Shown here piece by piece: positions 18,734 to 26,579 of a stretch of 64,000 nucleotides of DNA. Below the pieces are notes generated by a model that was not told where the DNA came from, searched no databases, and was given only the letters and a program-made list of their open reading frames with translations. Position numbers and translations under genes: made by a program. Location: the NCBI RefSeq assembly GCF_902497775.2, contig NZ_OZ024668.1:5130326-5194325 (forward strand), in the 5' to 3' direction. The DNA is from Pseudomonas fluorescens (lineage in GTDB: Bacteria > Pseudomonadota > Gammaproteobacteria > Pseudomonadales > Pseudomonadaceae). The first letter of the stretch is position 1, and each line of letters starts with the position of its first letter.

Positions 18734-19789
18734 CTACTGAATCTGCTCCGGCGTAACGATCACCCAGTTCTTGTCCGCCGTCACCGGCAACCCCTCTTCG
18801 GCCTGCGCCGCGGCATGCTTGGCGATCATGCCGTTGAGCTGGTCCATGTACTTGGCCTTGCGATTTATCCACAAGTGGATGCCGCCCTTGGCTACGTCGA
18901 CGCTATGGAACTGCATGTAGCCGTCGCTGGTTGGCGTATCGCCACCGACCAGCACCGGCTTCTTCCATTCATCGATATAGGTGAGGATCGCCGCCTGCTT
19001 GCCAGCCATCCAGGTGGCCGGGGTCCACAGGTACGGGGTCAGTTCCAGGCCCAGGTTGGCCTGCGGGTCATAGCTGCCGGCACTGATCTGCTTGCGCGCA
19101 GTGGTCAGGGCGCCGCTGCTACGGTCCTTGAGCAGCAGGCTGACGCCGACCACGTTCTGCGGTTTGACGTTGTAGCCGTACTTGGGATCGGCGGCGACCA
19201 TGCGCACCAGCTCTTCGGAGGCGGCGCTGATCACGTAGACCTCGATGCCGTTCTCCATCAGCTTGTTGAACAGTTCGGCCTGGCCGGCGAACACTTTCGG
19301 CGGTTGCACGTCGATGGCCTTGACCTGGTCACCCTCGTAGTAAGTGCTCGGCACCGGTTTGCCCGAGGCCATCAGCTCGTCGACATAGCCCTTGAGCTCC
19401 TTGAGGGTGAAACCGGAAAACACCTGGGCAACCCAGGGGTAGCAGACCATGTCGTCGATTTCGCAGAGCCGGTAGTAGTAACTGAACAGGCTCTCCTTAT
19501 GCTCGGCGGTGTCTTTGAAGGGGATGAGCTTGAGTGACGGGTCGAGCTTGTCGCGGCTGAGCAGGCCCTTGTTCTCCATGAACGGCAACAGCGACTCTTC
19601 AAGGTCGAAGCGGTAGCTGGTGTTGTCCATGTCGAAGACCGCGTAGTTGCCCTTGTTGGCATTGGCCGCGATCATGCTGTCCAGTTGCTTGGCAGCCTCG
19701 GCCGGCCAATGCTTGAGCTCAGTGGCCCAGCTGTGTCCGGCCAGCAGCAAGGCAAGGCCGGCGGCGAGGATTTTCGGAGCAGACGTCAT
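18734..19789 (-). CDS. pchP: Phosphorylcholine phosphatase, periplasmic HAD enzyme
   Basis: The protein has about 351 residues with a signal peptide ending near HSWATELKHW. HAD motif I is YAVFDMDNTSYRFD, motif II is EVYVISAASEELV, and motif IV is VLVGGDTPTSDGYMQF. Length, Asp nucleophile context and export signal match Pseudomonas PchP, which removes phosphate from phosphorylcholine, a step from host or plant lipids to choline. GGAG lies 8 nt before the second of two adjacent ATG codons (ATGCACATG), so 19789 is preferred over 19795. It is divergent from the symporter gene over a 239-nt AT-rich gap. Confidence 0.85.
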   Translation of the reverse strand: MTSAPKILAAGLALLLAGHSWATELKHWPAEAAKQLDSMIAANANKGNYAVFDMDNTSYRFDLEESLLPFMENKGLLSRDKLDPSLKLIPFKDTAEHKESLFSYYYRLCEIDDMVCYPWVAQVFSGFTLKELKGYVDELMASGKPVPSTYYEGDQVKAIDVQPPKVFAGQAELFNKLMENGIEVYVISAASEELVRMVAADPKYGYNVKPQNVVGVSLLLKDRSSGALTTARKQISAGSYDPQANLGLELTPYLWTPATWMAGKQAAILTYIDEWKKPVLVGGDTPTSDGYMQFHSVDVAKGGIHLWINRKAKYMDQLNGMIAKHAAAQAEEGLPVTADKNWVIVTPEQIQ

Positions 19790-20028
19790 GTGCATTTCTC
19801 CAGAAAAGTGGCCCGCTCACGCTAACAAAGCCTGCAATGCGCACCGCCCCGACAGCGACACCGACGCGCCCCTGAGCGGCCACAAGCATTCTGTTTGCGA
19901 CCTATCGTTATTCCAAAAACAACTATATAAATTCCATTTCGATATAAATTCGTTGGTTTTCATGCTGTTAGCATTTCTGTTCGCAATCGCACACAGAGGC
20001 GATGCCCGCCTTTTTCTCTGGAGCTTCA
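19790..20028. promoter_or_regulatory. AT-rich divergent promoter region (pchP / symporter)
   Basis: The region is much more AT-rich than its surroundings between 19905 and 19985. It contains GTTATTCC at 19907-19914, ATTCC at 19931-19935, and -10-like TATATAA (19924-19930) and GATATAAAT (19941-19949). TTATTCC pairs resemble enterobacterial CysB sites, which would fit a sulfur-regulated cystine transporter, but the assignment is inference. Confidence 0.35.
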
Positions 20029-21420
20029 ATGAATCTGCCGTTGTCTCTCAATCTGCTGGCGTTCCTGGCCTTGCTGCTAGGCCTGGCGCAAACCCGTCAT
20101 GGCAACTGGAGCCTGGCCAAGAAAGTGCTGGTCGGCCTGGTCCTCGGCGTGCTGTTCGGCGGCGCCCTGCATGCCATTTATGGCGCCGGCAACCCGATCC
20201 TCAAGGCCACCATCAGCTGGCTCGACCTGGTCGGCAACGGTTATGTGCAGTTGCTGCAGATGATCGTCATGCCGCTGATTTTCGCCTCGATCCTCAGCGC
20301 CGTGGCGCGCCTGCACAACGCGTCGTCGCTGGGCAAGATCAGCTTCCTGAGCATTGGCACCCTGCTGTTCACCACGGCCATCGCCGCGCTGATCGGTATC
20401 GTGCTGACCAACCTGTTCGGCCTGACCGCCGAAGGCCTGGTGGCCGGCACCGCCGAAACCGCACGCATGGCGGCGATCCAGAGCGACTATGTGGGCAAGG
20501 TCACCGACCTGAATATCCCGCAACTGCTGCTGTCGTTCATCCCCAGCAACCCGGTAGGCGACCTGGCCCGGGCCAAGCCGACTTCGATCATCAGCGTGGT
20601 GATCTTCGCGGTGTTCCTCGGCATGGCCGCCCTGCAGCTGCTCAAGGATGACGCCGAAAAGGGCAACCGCGCCCTGGCTGCCATCGACACCCTGCAGGCC
20701 TGGGTGATGCGCCTGGTGCGCCTGGTGATGAAGCTCACCCCCTACGGCGTGCTGGCGTTGATGACCAAGGTGGTGGCCAGCTCGAACCTGGACGACATCC
20801 TCAAGCTCGGCAGCTTCGTGGTGGTCTCGTACATCGGCCTGGGCTTGATGTTCGTGGTGCACGGCGTGTTGCTGGCGCTGAGCGGGGTGAATCCGCTGCG
20901 CTTTTTCCGCAAGGTCTGGCCGGTGCTGACCTTCGCCTTTACCAGCCGCTCCAGCGCCGCGAGCATCCCGCTGAGCATAGAAGCGCAAACCCTGCGCCTG
21001 GGCATTCCGCAGTCGATCGCAAGCTTTGCCGCTTCCTTCGGGGCGACCATTGGCCAGAACGGCTGTGCCGGTTTGTACCCGGCGATGTTGGCGGTGATGG
21101 TCGCGCCAGCGGTGGGCATCGATCCATTTGACCCGCTGTGGATCGCCACCCTGGTGGCCATCGTCACCCTGAGCTCGGCAGGTGTAGCGGGCGTGGGCGG
21201 CGGTGCGACCTTCGCCGCACTGATCGTGTTGCCGGCCATGGGCTTGCCGGTAGAGCTGGTGGCCTTGCTGATCTCGGTCGAGCCGCTGATCGACATGGGC
21301 CGTACGGCGCTGAACGTCAACGGTTCGATGACAGCCGGGGCGATCACCAGCCAGATGCTCAAGCAGACTGACAAAGCAGTGCTGGATGCTCAGGAGCATG
21401 CGCAACTGACGCACTCCTGA
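20029..21420 (+). CDS. tcyP: L-cystine / dicarboxylate-type sodium symporter (TcyP-like, DAACS family)
   Basis: The transporter has 463 residues from the ATG at 20029 (CTGGAG upstream). It is a polytopic DAACS member with conserved [21 protein letters not shown], the serine-rich hairpin [47 protein letters not shown], and the tip segment [24 protein letters not shown]. The NGCAGLYPA and AGVGGGA variants are those of the TcyP/YdjN cystine branch rather than the GltP/DctA glutamate/dicarboxylate branch. It likely imports L-cystine with sodium or protons across the inner membrane. It is followed by a long REP palindrome. Substrate is a family inference; a generic amino-acid or dicarboxylate symporter is the fallback call. 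Confidence 0.75.
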   Translation: MNLPLSLNLLAFLALLLGLAQTRHGNWSLAKKVLVGLVLGVLFGGALHAIYGAGNPILKATISWLDLVGNGYVQLLQMIVMPLIFASILSAVARLHNASSLGKISFLSIGTLLFTTAIAALIGIVLTNLFGLTAEGLVAGTAETARMAAIQSDYVGKVTDLNIPQLLLSFIPSNPVGDLARAKPTSIISVVIFAVFLGMAALQLLKDDAEKGNRALAAIDTLQAWVMRLVRLVMKLTPYGVLALMTKVVASSNLDDILKLGSFVVVSYIGLGLMFVVHGVLLALSGVNPLRFFRKVWPVLTFAFTSRSSAASIPLSIEAQTLRLGIPQSIASFAASFGATIGQNGCAGLYPAMLAVMVAPAVGIDPFDPLWIATLVAIVTLSSAGVAGVGGGATFAALIVLPAMGLPVELVALLISVEPLIDMGRTALNVNGSMTAGAITSQMLKQTDKAVLDAQEHAQLTHS

Positions 21421-21435
21421 GATTTTCGGGGAGTT

Positions 21436-21500
21436 CATCGCGGGGCAAGTCGCACCGCCGCTCCTACTGTAGGAGCGGCGGTGCGACTTGCCCCGCGATG
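21436..21500. repeat. REP palindrome with 31-bp perfect arms
   Basis: This is the longest palindrome in the window: two 31-bp arms, perfectly complementary, with a 3-nt loop at 21467-21469. The arms begin CATCGCGGGGCAAGTCGC. The GTCGCACCGCCGCTCC interior differs from the common GCCCGCTCC core, and both arms carry the change. It separates the convergent symporter and folA genes and probably ends both transcripts. Confidence 0.92.
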
Positions 21501-21503
21501 CTT

Positions 21504-22025
21504 TCAGCCTTCTCCCTCCCAGACCTCGAAGTGATACGCCGGCTTGTCGCCCTCAGCCACATTGGCCTGGCTCGACGCCAACTTCCACCGCGCCTGATCA
21601 AACGGCGGAAACCACGCATCCCCTTTCGGGCTCAGCTCTACCCGCGTCAGGTACAGCCGATCCGCCAGGCCGCGCTCGATAGCCTGGGTATACAGCTGCG
21701 CGCCGCCAATCAGCATCAGCTCATCGACGCCCTGCTCCAGCGCCCATTGCTCGGCACGCAGCATAGCTTCATCGAGCGAGGCGAACACCTCGGCGCCTTC
21801 GAGCTGCAGGCCCGGCTGGCGGCTGACCACCAGGTTCAAGCGCCCCGGCAGTGGGCGGCCGAGCGAATCCCAGGTCTTGCGCCCCATGATGATCGGCTTG
21901 CCCAGGGTGGTGGCCTTGAAATACTTGAAATCCCCCGGCAGGTGCCAGGGCATGCTGTTGTCGATGCCGATCACACGGTTCTCGGCGAGGGCCGCGATCA
22001 GGCTGAGGGGGAGTGATGTTTTCAT
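21504..22025 (-). CDS. folA: Dihydrofolate reductase
   Basis: This 173-residue enzyme has the DHFR signature LIAALAENRVIGIDNSMPWHLPGDFKYFKATTLGKPIIMGRKTWDSLGRPLPGRLNLVVSRQ, given here as a motif region at residues 8-70. The catalytic acid is the Asp in LPGDF. The GGAQLYTQAI block near residue 105 is the conserved GGxxxY. It reduces dihydrofolate to tetrahydrofolate with NADPH, closing the cycle opened by ThyA (gene at 34368). It is slightly longer than the E. coli enzyme (159 aa) through a C-terminal extension. The gene is divergent from the DUF2868 gene with 63 nt between starts. Confidence 0.96.
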   Translation of the reverse strand: MKTSLPLSLIAALAENRVIGIDNSMPWHLPGDFKYFKATTLGKPIIMGRKTWDSLGRPLPGRLNLVVSRQPGLQLEGAEVFASLDEAMLRAEQWALEQGVDELMLIGGAQLYTQAIERGLADRLYLTRVELSPKGDAWFPPFDQARWKLASSQANVAEGDKPAYHFEVWEGEG

Positions 22026-22088
22026 GTCGGCGAGGATAGCAAAGCCCGATCTTCGATGCCTGGGTTATGCTTTGGGCTGAATTGATCA

Positions 22089-23480
22089 ATGGAAGACCGT
22101 GTGACTGCACTGACTGACCTGGACAAACGCTGGCTCACCGAAGCCGTGCGCCTGCGCGAAGAACATGCAGGCCCCTTGGAAGACCAGGAAGCCAACCGCC
22201 GCGCGCGCCAAGCGGGCGGCGACCTGCCGGCGCGCATCGAAAGCCGCGCCCTGTGGCTGGCCGAACGCGACGGTATGCGCAGCGCCCTGCAACACTGGAA
22301 ACAAGGCGCACGCCTGGCACTGGTGGCCCTGGTGGTAATGGCCGTGCTCAGCGGCGCCGGCCTGGCCCTGGCCGCCCTCGGCGACAGCCTGCGCCCGGTC
22401 AACGTGTTCTGGGCCCTGGGCAGCCTGCTCGGGCTCAACCTGCTGCTGTTGCTGGGCTGGCTGCTGGGCTTTTTCTTCGCTGGTGAACAGGGCGCCACCC
22501 TTGGCCGCCTGTGGCTGTGGCTGAGCGAAAAATTCGCCCGCGATGCCCAGGCCGCGCACTTGGCCCCTGCCTTGCTGGTGATGCTGCAACGGCAAAAACT
22601 CAACCGCTGGCTGCTCGGCCTATTGGTGCACAGCCTGTGGCTGGTGGCCCTGGGCACCGCGCTGGTGATGCTGCTGATCCTGCTGGCGACCCGGCGTTAT
22701 GGCTTTGTCTGGGAAACCACCATTCTTGGCGCCGATACCTTCGTTGCCCTGACCCAGGCCCTTGGCGCCCTGCCGGCGCTGCTCGGTTTCAGCGTGCCGG
22801 ACGTGGCCATGATCCGCGCCAGCGGCGACACTCAACCGGCACTGGAACTGGCCCGCCAGGCCTGGGCCGGCTGGTTGCTCGGGGTGCTGCTGGTGTATGG
22901 CATCGTCCCGCGCCTGCTGCTTGCCGGTTTATGCCTGTGGCGCTGGCGCAGTGGCCGGGCGCGCTTGCAGTTGGACCTCAACCTGCCGGGCTACAGCCAG
23001 TTACGTGATCCGCTGATGCCCAGCAGCGAGCGCCTGGGTGTCAACGACGCTGCGCCTGAGGCTCTGCCGCAGATCGTTCGTGGCATCGGTGAAGAACTAA
23101 GCGAAGGCGCCCTGCTGGTCGGCCTGGAGCTGGACGACAAGCGCCCGTGGCCACCCGCGCTGCCGGCAACGGTAAACAACGCCGGCATTCTCGACAGCCG
23201 CGAGTCGCGCAACAAGCTGCTCGAACAGCTCAGCCGCTTTCCGCCGGCGCGCCTGGCGATTGCCTGCGACCCGCGCCGCTCACCCGACCGTGGCAGCCTG
23301 GCGTTGCTCGCCGAGCTTGCGCGCAACGCCGGCGCCACACGCATCTGGCTGCTGCAGGCAATGCCCGGCCAGGCGCTGGACGCTGACCGTCTCGGTGACT
23401 GGCACCAGGCCCTGGAACAGCTCGGCTTGAGCTACGCCGACACCGCCCCGCTGAACTGGCTGGAGCACGGCCATGACTAA
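22089..23480 (+). CDS. DUF2868 membrane protein, partner of a DUF3482 GTPase
   Basis: The protein has 463 residues. Four hydrophobic helices are visible: ARLALVALVVMAVLSGAGLALAAL, WALGSLLGLNLLLLLGWLLGFFF, LLGLLVHSLWLVALGTALVMLLILL, and AWAGWLLGVLLVYGIVPRLLLAGL. A soluble C-terminal third has ELDDKRPWPPALPATVNNAGILDSRESRNKLLEQL and a final segment reminiscent of P-loop-less nucleotide-binding folds. It overlaps the GTPase gene by 8 nt, so the two are made together and probably form an inner-membrane complex. No biochemical role is known to me. A near start at 22104 (GTG) is possible; 22089 is kept for its MEDRVTALTDLDKRW beginning. Confidence 0.75.
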   Translation: MEDRVTALTDLDKRWLTEAVRLREEHAGPLEDQEANRRARQAGGDLPARIESRALWLAERDGMRSALQHWKQGARLALVALVVMAVLSGAGLALAALGDSLRPVNVFWALGSLLGLNLLLLLGWLLGFFFAGEQGATLGRLWLWLSEKFARDAQAAHLAPALLVMLQRQKLNRWLLGLLVHSLWLVALGTALVMLLILLATRRYGFVWETTILGADTFVALTQALGALPALLGFSVPDVAMIRASGDTQPALELARQAWAGWLLGVLLVYGIVPRLLLAGLCLWRWRSGRARLQLDLNLPGYSQLRDPLMPSSERLGVNDAAPEALPQIVRGIGEELSEGALLVGLELDDKRPWPPALPATVNNAGILDSRESRNKLLEQLSRFPPARLAIACDPRRSPDRGSLALLAELARNAGATRIWLLQAMPGQALDADRLGDWHQALEQLGLSYADTAPLNWLEHGHD

Positions 23481-24837
23481 GCCGCTGAAACTGGCCGTGG
23501 TCGGCCACACCAACGTCGGCAAGACCTCGCTGCTGCGCACCCTGACCCGCGATGTCGGCTTCGGCGAAGTATCCCACCGACCGAGCACCACCCGTCATGT
23601 CGAGGGCGCACGCCTGTCGGTGGACGGCGAGCCGCTGCTGGAGCTGTACGACACGCCGGGGCTGGAAGACGCCATCGCCCTGCTCGACTACCTTGAGCGC
23701 CTGGAGCGGCCGGGCGAGCGCCTTGATGGCCCGGCGCGACTGGAGCGCTTTCTGCAAGGTAGCGAGGCGCGCCAGCGCTTTGAGCAGGAGGCCAAGGTGC
23801 TGCGCCAGCTGCTGGCCAGCGATGCCGGCCTGTATGTGATCGATGCCCGCGAGCCGGTGCTGGCCAAGTATCGCGACGAACTGGAAGTGCTGGCCGGCTG
23901 CGGCAGGCCGTTGCTACCGGTGCTCAATTTCGTCGCCAGCAGCGACCATCGCGAAGCTGACTGGCGCGAAGCCCTGGCGCGGCTGGGGTTGCATGCGCTG
24001 GTGCGCTTCGACAGCGTCGCGCCGCCAGAAGACGGCGAGCGCCGCCTGTACGAAAGCCTGGCCTTGATGCTGGAGAACTCCCGTGACGCACTGCAACGCC
24101 TGATCGACGATCAACAGGCCCAGCGCCAGGCGCGGCGTGAAAGCGCCAAGCGTCTGGTCGCCGACCTACTGCTCGATTGCGCCGCCTGCCGGCGCAGCGT
24201 GGTCGCCGAACCCGGCACCGAGGCCGTCGCCATCGAAGCCCTGCGCCGCGATGTGCGCCAGCGCGAACAACGCTGCGTCCAAGCACTGCTCAAGCTCTAT
24301 GCGTTTCGCAAGGAAGACGCCGCCAGCAGCGACCTGCCCTTGCTCGACGGGCGCTGGGGCGATGACCTGTTCAACCCGGAAACCCTCAAGCTGCTTGGTG
24401 TACGCCTGGGCAGTGGCGTGGCAGCCGGTGCGGCGGCCGGGGCCGGGGTCGATTTGCTGGTCGGTGGCCTGACCCTCGGCGCTGCGGCGCTGGCCGGGGC
24501 AATTGCCGGTGGTGCCCTGCAGACTGCCCGCAGCTATGGCTCGCGCCTGCTCGGCAAGCTCAAGGGTCAGCGTGAGTTGACGGTGGATGACAGTGTGTTG
24601 CGCCTGCTGGCGTTGCGTCAGCATCAGCTGATCCACGCCCTGGATGCCCGTGGCCACGCGGCGATGGAACGGATCAAGCTGGCGGCGCCGCAAGAGCAGA
24701 CCTGGCGCGAAGGCAAGCTGCCGCAAGCGCTGAGCAAGGCCCGAGCGCATCCGCAGTGGTCGTCGCTCAATCCGGGGGCGCGGGTCAATCAGGCCGAGCG
24801 TCAGGAGCAGATTGAAGCGCTAGTGCAGGAGCTTTAA
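23473..24837 (+). CDS. Era-like GTPase with DUF3482 C-terminal domain
   Basis: The protein has 454 residues. The N-terminal GTPase domain has G1 VVGHTNVGKTSLLRTL, a threonine-rich switch I (RPSTTRHVEGARL) and G3 LYDTPGLEDAI. The expected G4 NKxD is replaced by LNFVASSDHREADW, so guanine specificity may be relaxed. After a helical linker (about 200-300) comes a glycine/alanine-rich stretch near 312-350 (VRLGSGVAAGAAAGAGVD, then LVGGLTLGAAALAGAIAGGA). This has glycine-zipper spacing and could insert in or lie on a membrane. The start overlaps the DUF2868 gene by 8 nt. The last 18 nt overlap the convergent HD gene. Function unknown; a membrane-remodelling or transport-regulating role is speculation. 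Confidence 0.78.
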   Translation: MTKPLKLAVVGHTNVGKTSLLRTLTRDVGFGEVSHRPSTTRHVEGARLSVDGEPLLELYDTPGLEDAIALLDYLERLERPGERLDGPARLERFLQGSEARQRFEQEAKVLRQLLASDAGLYVIDAREPVLAKYRDELEVLAGCGRPLLPVLNFVASSDHREADWREALARLGLHALVRFDSVAPPEDGERRLYESLALMLENSRDALQRLIDDQQAQRQARRESAKRLVADLLLDCAACRRSVVAEPGTEAVAIEALRRDVRQREQRCVQALLKLYAFRKEDAASSDLPLLDGRWGDDLFNPETLKLLGVRLGSGVAAGAAAGAGVDLLVGGLTLGAAALAGAIAGGALQTARSYGSRLLGKLKGQRELTVDDSVLRLLALRQHQLIHALDARGHAAMERIKLAAPQEQTWREGKLPQALSKARAHPQWSSLNPGARVNQAERQEQIEALVQEL

Positions 24838-25374
24838 GGCCTTGCCCCTGAGCAGTTGCAGATCAATCACCGGCACGTCCATCTCCTTGGCCAGTTCATC
24901 CCACTGACGCATGCGCAGGCTCACCGCACACAGTGGGTCCTGTTCGAAGGCATCAGCCTCGACCTCGGTCATCACCCCGCCCTGGTACTCCAGGGTGCGC
25001 CGGCTGGCCTCGCTCAAGCGCTGGTAATAGCCCGGCTGGCGCAAGGTCAGGTAGCGCTTGGCCTCGACGTGGTACTCCACCAGCCTGGCCAAACGCTCAC
25101 TGAAGCCGCAGCGGCGCAGGTAGTTGGCGCCCACCCGCTCGTGGCTGACCGCGCCGTAGCCGCCCATATCGCCTTCGGCGCCACCGCAGATATGGCCGAT
25201 ATCATGGAAGAACGCCGCCAGCACCACTTCATCGTCATAGCCCTCGGCCAACGCCAGTTGCGCCGCCTGGGACATGTGCTCCAGCTGCGAAACAGGCTCG
25301 CCGATATAGTCTTCATTGCCATGCTGCTGATACAAGGCGAAGACTTCGCTGACAATCTGTTCGGCAGTACGCAT
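24820..25374 (-). CDS. PhnZ/TmpB-like HD-domain di-iron oxygenase
   Basis: The protein has 184 residues. The putative metal ligands line up with those of the phosphonate-cleaving oxygenase PhnZ, shifted by one or two positions: His33, His57-Asp58, His78, His102 and Asp159. The accessory pair Tyr23/Glu26 (NEDYIGEP) matches the Tyr/Glu that caps the PhnZ iron site. LAAFFHDIGHICGG is the HD core. PhnZ oxidatively splits 2-amino-1-hydroxyethylphosphonate to glycine and phosphate; TmpB acts on the trimethylated analogue. It is last in a co-directional set with the FAD oxidase (2-nt gap) and importer. No PhnY/TmpA 2-oxoglutarate dioxygenase is seen in the window, so substrate supply is open. Confidence 0.8.
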   Translation of the reverse strand: MRTAEQIVSEVFALYQQHGNEDYIGEPVSQLEHMSQAAQLALAEGYDDEVVLAAFFHDIGHICGGAEGDMGGYGAVSHERVGANYLRRCGFSERLARLVEYHVEAKRYLTLRQPGYYQRLSEASRRTLEYQGGVMTEVEADAFEQDPLCAVSLRMRQWDELAKEMDVPVIDLQLLRGKALKLLH

Positions 25375-25376
25375 GG

Positions 25377-26504
25377 TTAGGTGCTCTCCTCCAGCAAACG
25401 GGCGATATGTTGCTCGGCCAAGGCCGGGCCGACGCTCATGCCGACACCGCTGTGCATCAATGCGGCACTGATACCCGGCGCGACCTGCAGCAAGGAAAAC
25501 GGCCCCGGCCCGCCAGAACCATAGACGCCCTGCCAGCGTTCGACCACCTCGATACGCCCACCAAGCGTCTGCTCGGCCAGCTCGATCATCCAGTTGTCGA
25601 CCTGCTCGGCATTGAACGGTGAAGCATCAGTGCCATAGGTATGGGAGTCGCCAATGATCAGCTCGCCATAGGGCGTCGGGCTGATCAGCAGGTGAATGCC
25701 GTGCTCCAGCAAGTGCAGGCTGTTGGCTTGTAGTTGCGCTTTCAGCGCCTGGGCCTGGGGCAGGTCGGCGTAGGCGCCGTAATGCACGCAGCTTAGGCCG
25801 GTCAGCAACGCATGCTGCAGGTCGAGCTTGAAGCGCGGCCGGGCACGCAGCATCTGCAGGCGGCACACCTGAGGTTGCAGGGCGGCGATGGGTTCGGCGA
25901 GCAGGGTCTGGTAGTCGTGACCGGAGCAGACCACCACCTGCCTGGCACTGAAGTCCCCCGCCGTGGTCGATACGCGACCGGGTTCGATGCCGCGCACCAG
26001 GGTAGAAAAATGAAACTGTACCTCCAGCTCCTGCTGCAGGAAGCGGATCAGGCTCGGCAGCGCTTCGCGGGAATACACCTGCTGGTCTTGCAGTCCACGC
26101 AAGGCGCCGCAGTGGTGGCGGAACTGGCCGCCGTACAGGTCGTTGAGGGCGGCGCTACTGAGCAGATCGACCTTGTAGCCATGCTTTTGCGCACGCTCGG
26201 CGCAGAAGGCTTCGAGCAGTTCGAGTTCCAGCGCGGTGCGGGCAAACAGCAGCGAACCATTGGTCTTGAGCTCGAAGCCTGCCTGATTCGCCCAGTGCTT
26301 CCAGATGCCGCTGCTGGCCTTGGCCAGTTCGAACATCTGGCCCGGCGGCTGGCCGCTGACCAGGGCCTGGCCGAAGTTGCGCACCGAAGCGCCCAGGGGC
26401 GTCGCGCTGCGCTCGAAGACCTGCACTTTGAGCCCGCGCCGGGCAGCGGCGTAGGCATGGGAAAGGCCGAGGATGCCGGCGCCGACGATGAGTAGATCGG
26501 TCAT
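25377..26504 (-). CDS. FAD-dependent amine oxidase linked to phosphonate metabolism
   Basis: The 375-residue DAO-family flavoprotein starts MTDLLIVGAGILGLSHAYAAARRGLKVQVFE, a Rossmann FAD motif. ASVRNFGQALVSGQPPG follows near residue 40. RQVVVCSGHDYQTLL lies in the middle and ISAALMHSGVGMSVGPALAEQHI at the C-terminus. Members found beside HD oxygenases and aminoethylphosphonate importers have been linked to oxidation of 2-aminoethylphosphonate or N-methylated forms. That is the best reading here; sarcosine- or glycine-type oxidase is the general fallback. It is separated from the HD gene by 2 nt and from the binding-protein gene by 75 nt containing a REP palindrome. GGAACCTCAG precedes the start. 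Confidence 0.78.
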   Translation of the reverse strand: MTDLLIVGAGILGLSHAYAAARRGLKVQVFERSATPLGASVRNFGQALVSGQPPGQMFELAKASSGIWKHWANQAGFELKTNGSLLFARTALELELLEAFCAERAQKHGYKVDLLSSAALNDLYGGQFRHHCGALRGLQDQQVYSREALPSLIRFLQQELEVQFHFSTLVRGIEPGRVSTTAGDFSARQVVVCSGHDYQTLLAEPIAALQPQVCRLQMLRARPRFKLDLQHALLTGLSCVHYGAYADLPQAQALKAQLQANSLHLLEHGIHLLISPTPYGELIIGDSHTYGTDASPFNAEQVDNWMIELAEQTLGGRIEVVERWQGVYGSGGPGPFSLLQVAPGISAALMHSGVGMSVGPALAEQHIARLLEEST

Positions 26505-26526
26505 CTGAGGTTCCTTGAAGAATGCT

Positions 26527-26575
26527 ATCGCGGGGCAAGCCCGCTCCTACAGTAGGAGCGGGCTTGCCCCGCGAT
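26527..26575. repeat. REP palindrome (CGGGGCAAG type) inside the phosphonate gene set
   Basis: Perfect 23-bp arms with core CGGGGCAAGCCCGCTCC and a 3-nt loop (CAG). It lies between the binding-protein stop codon and the FAD oxidase start, both on the minus strand. It may therefore lower expression of the two enzymes relative to the transporter. Confidence 0.9.
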
Positions 26576-26579
26576 GCGG

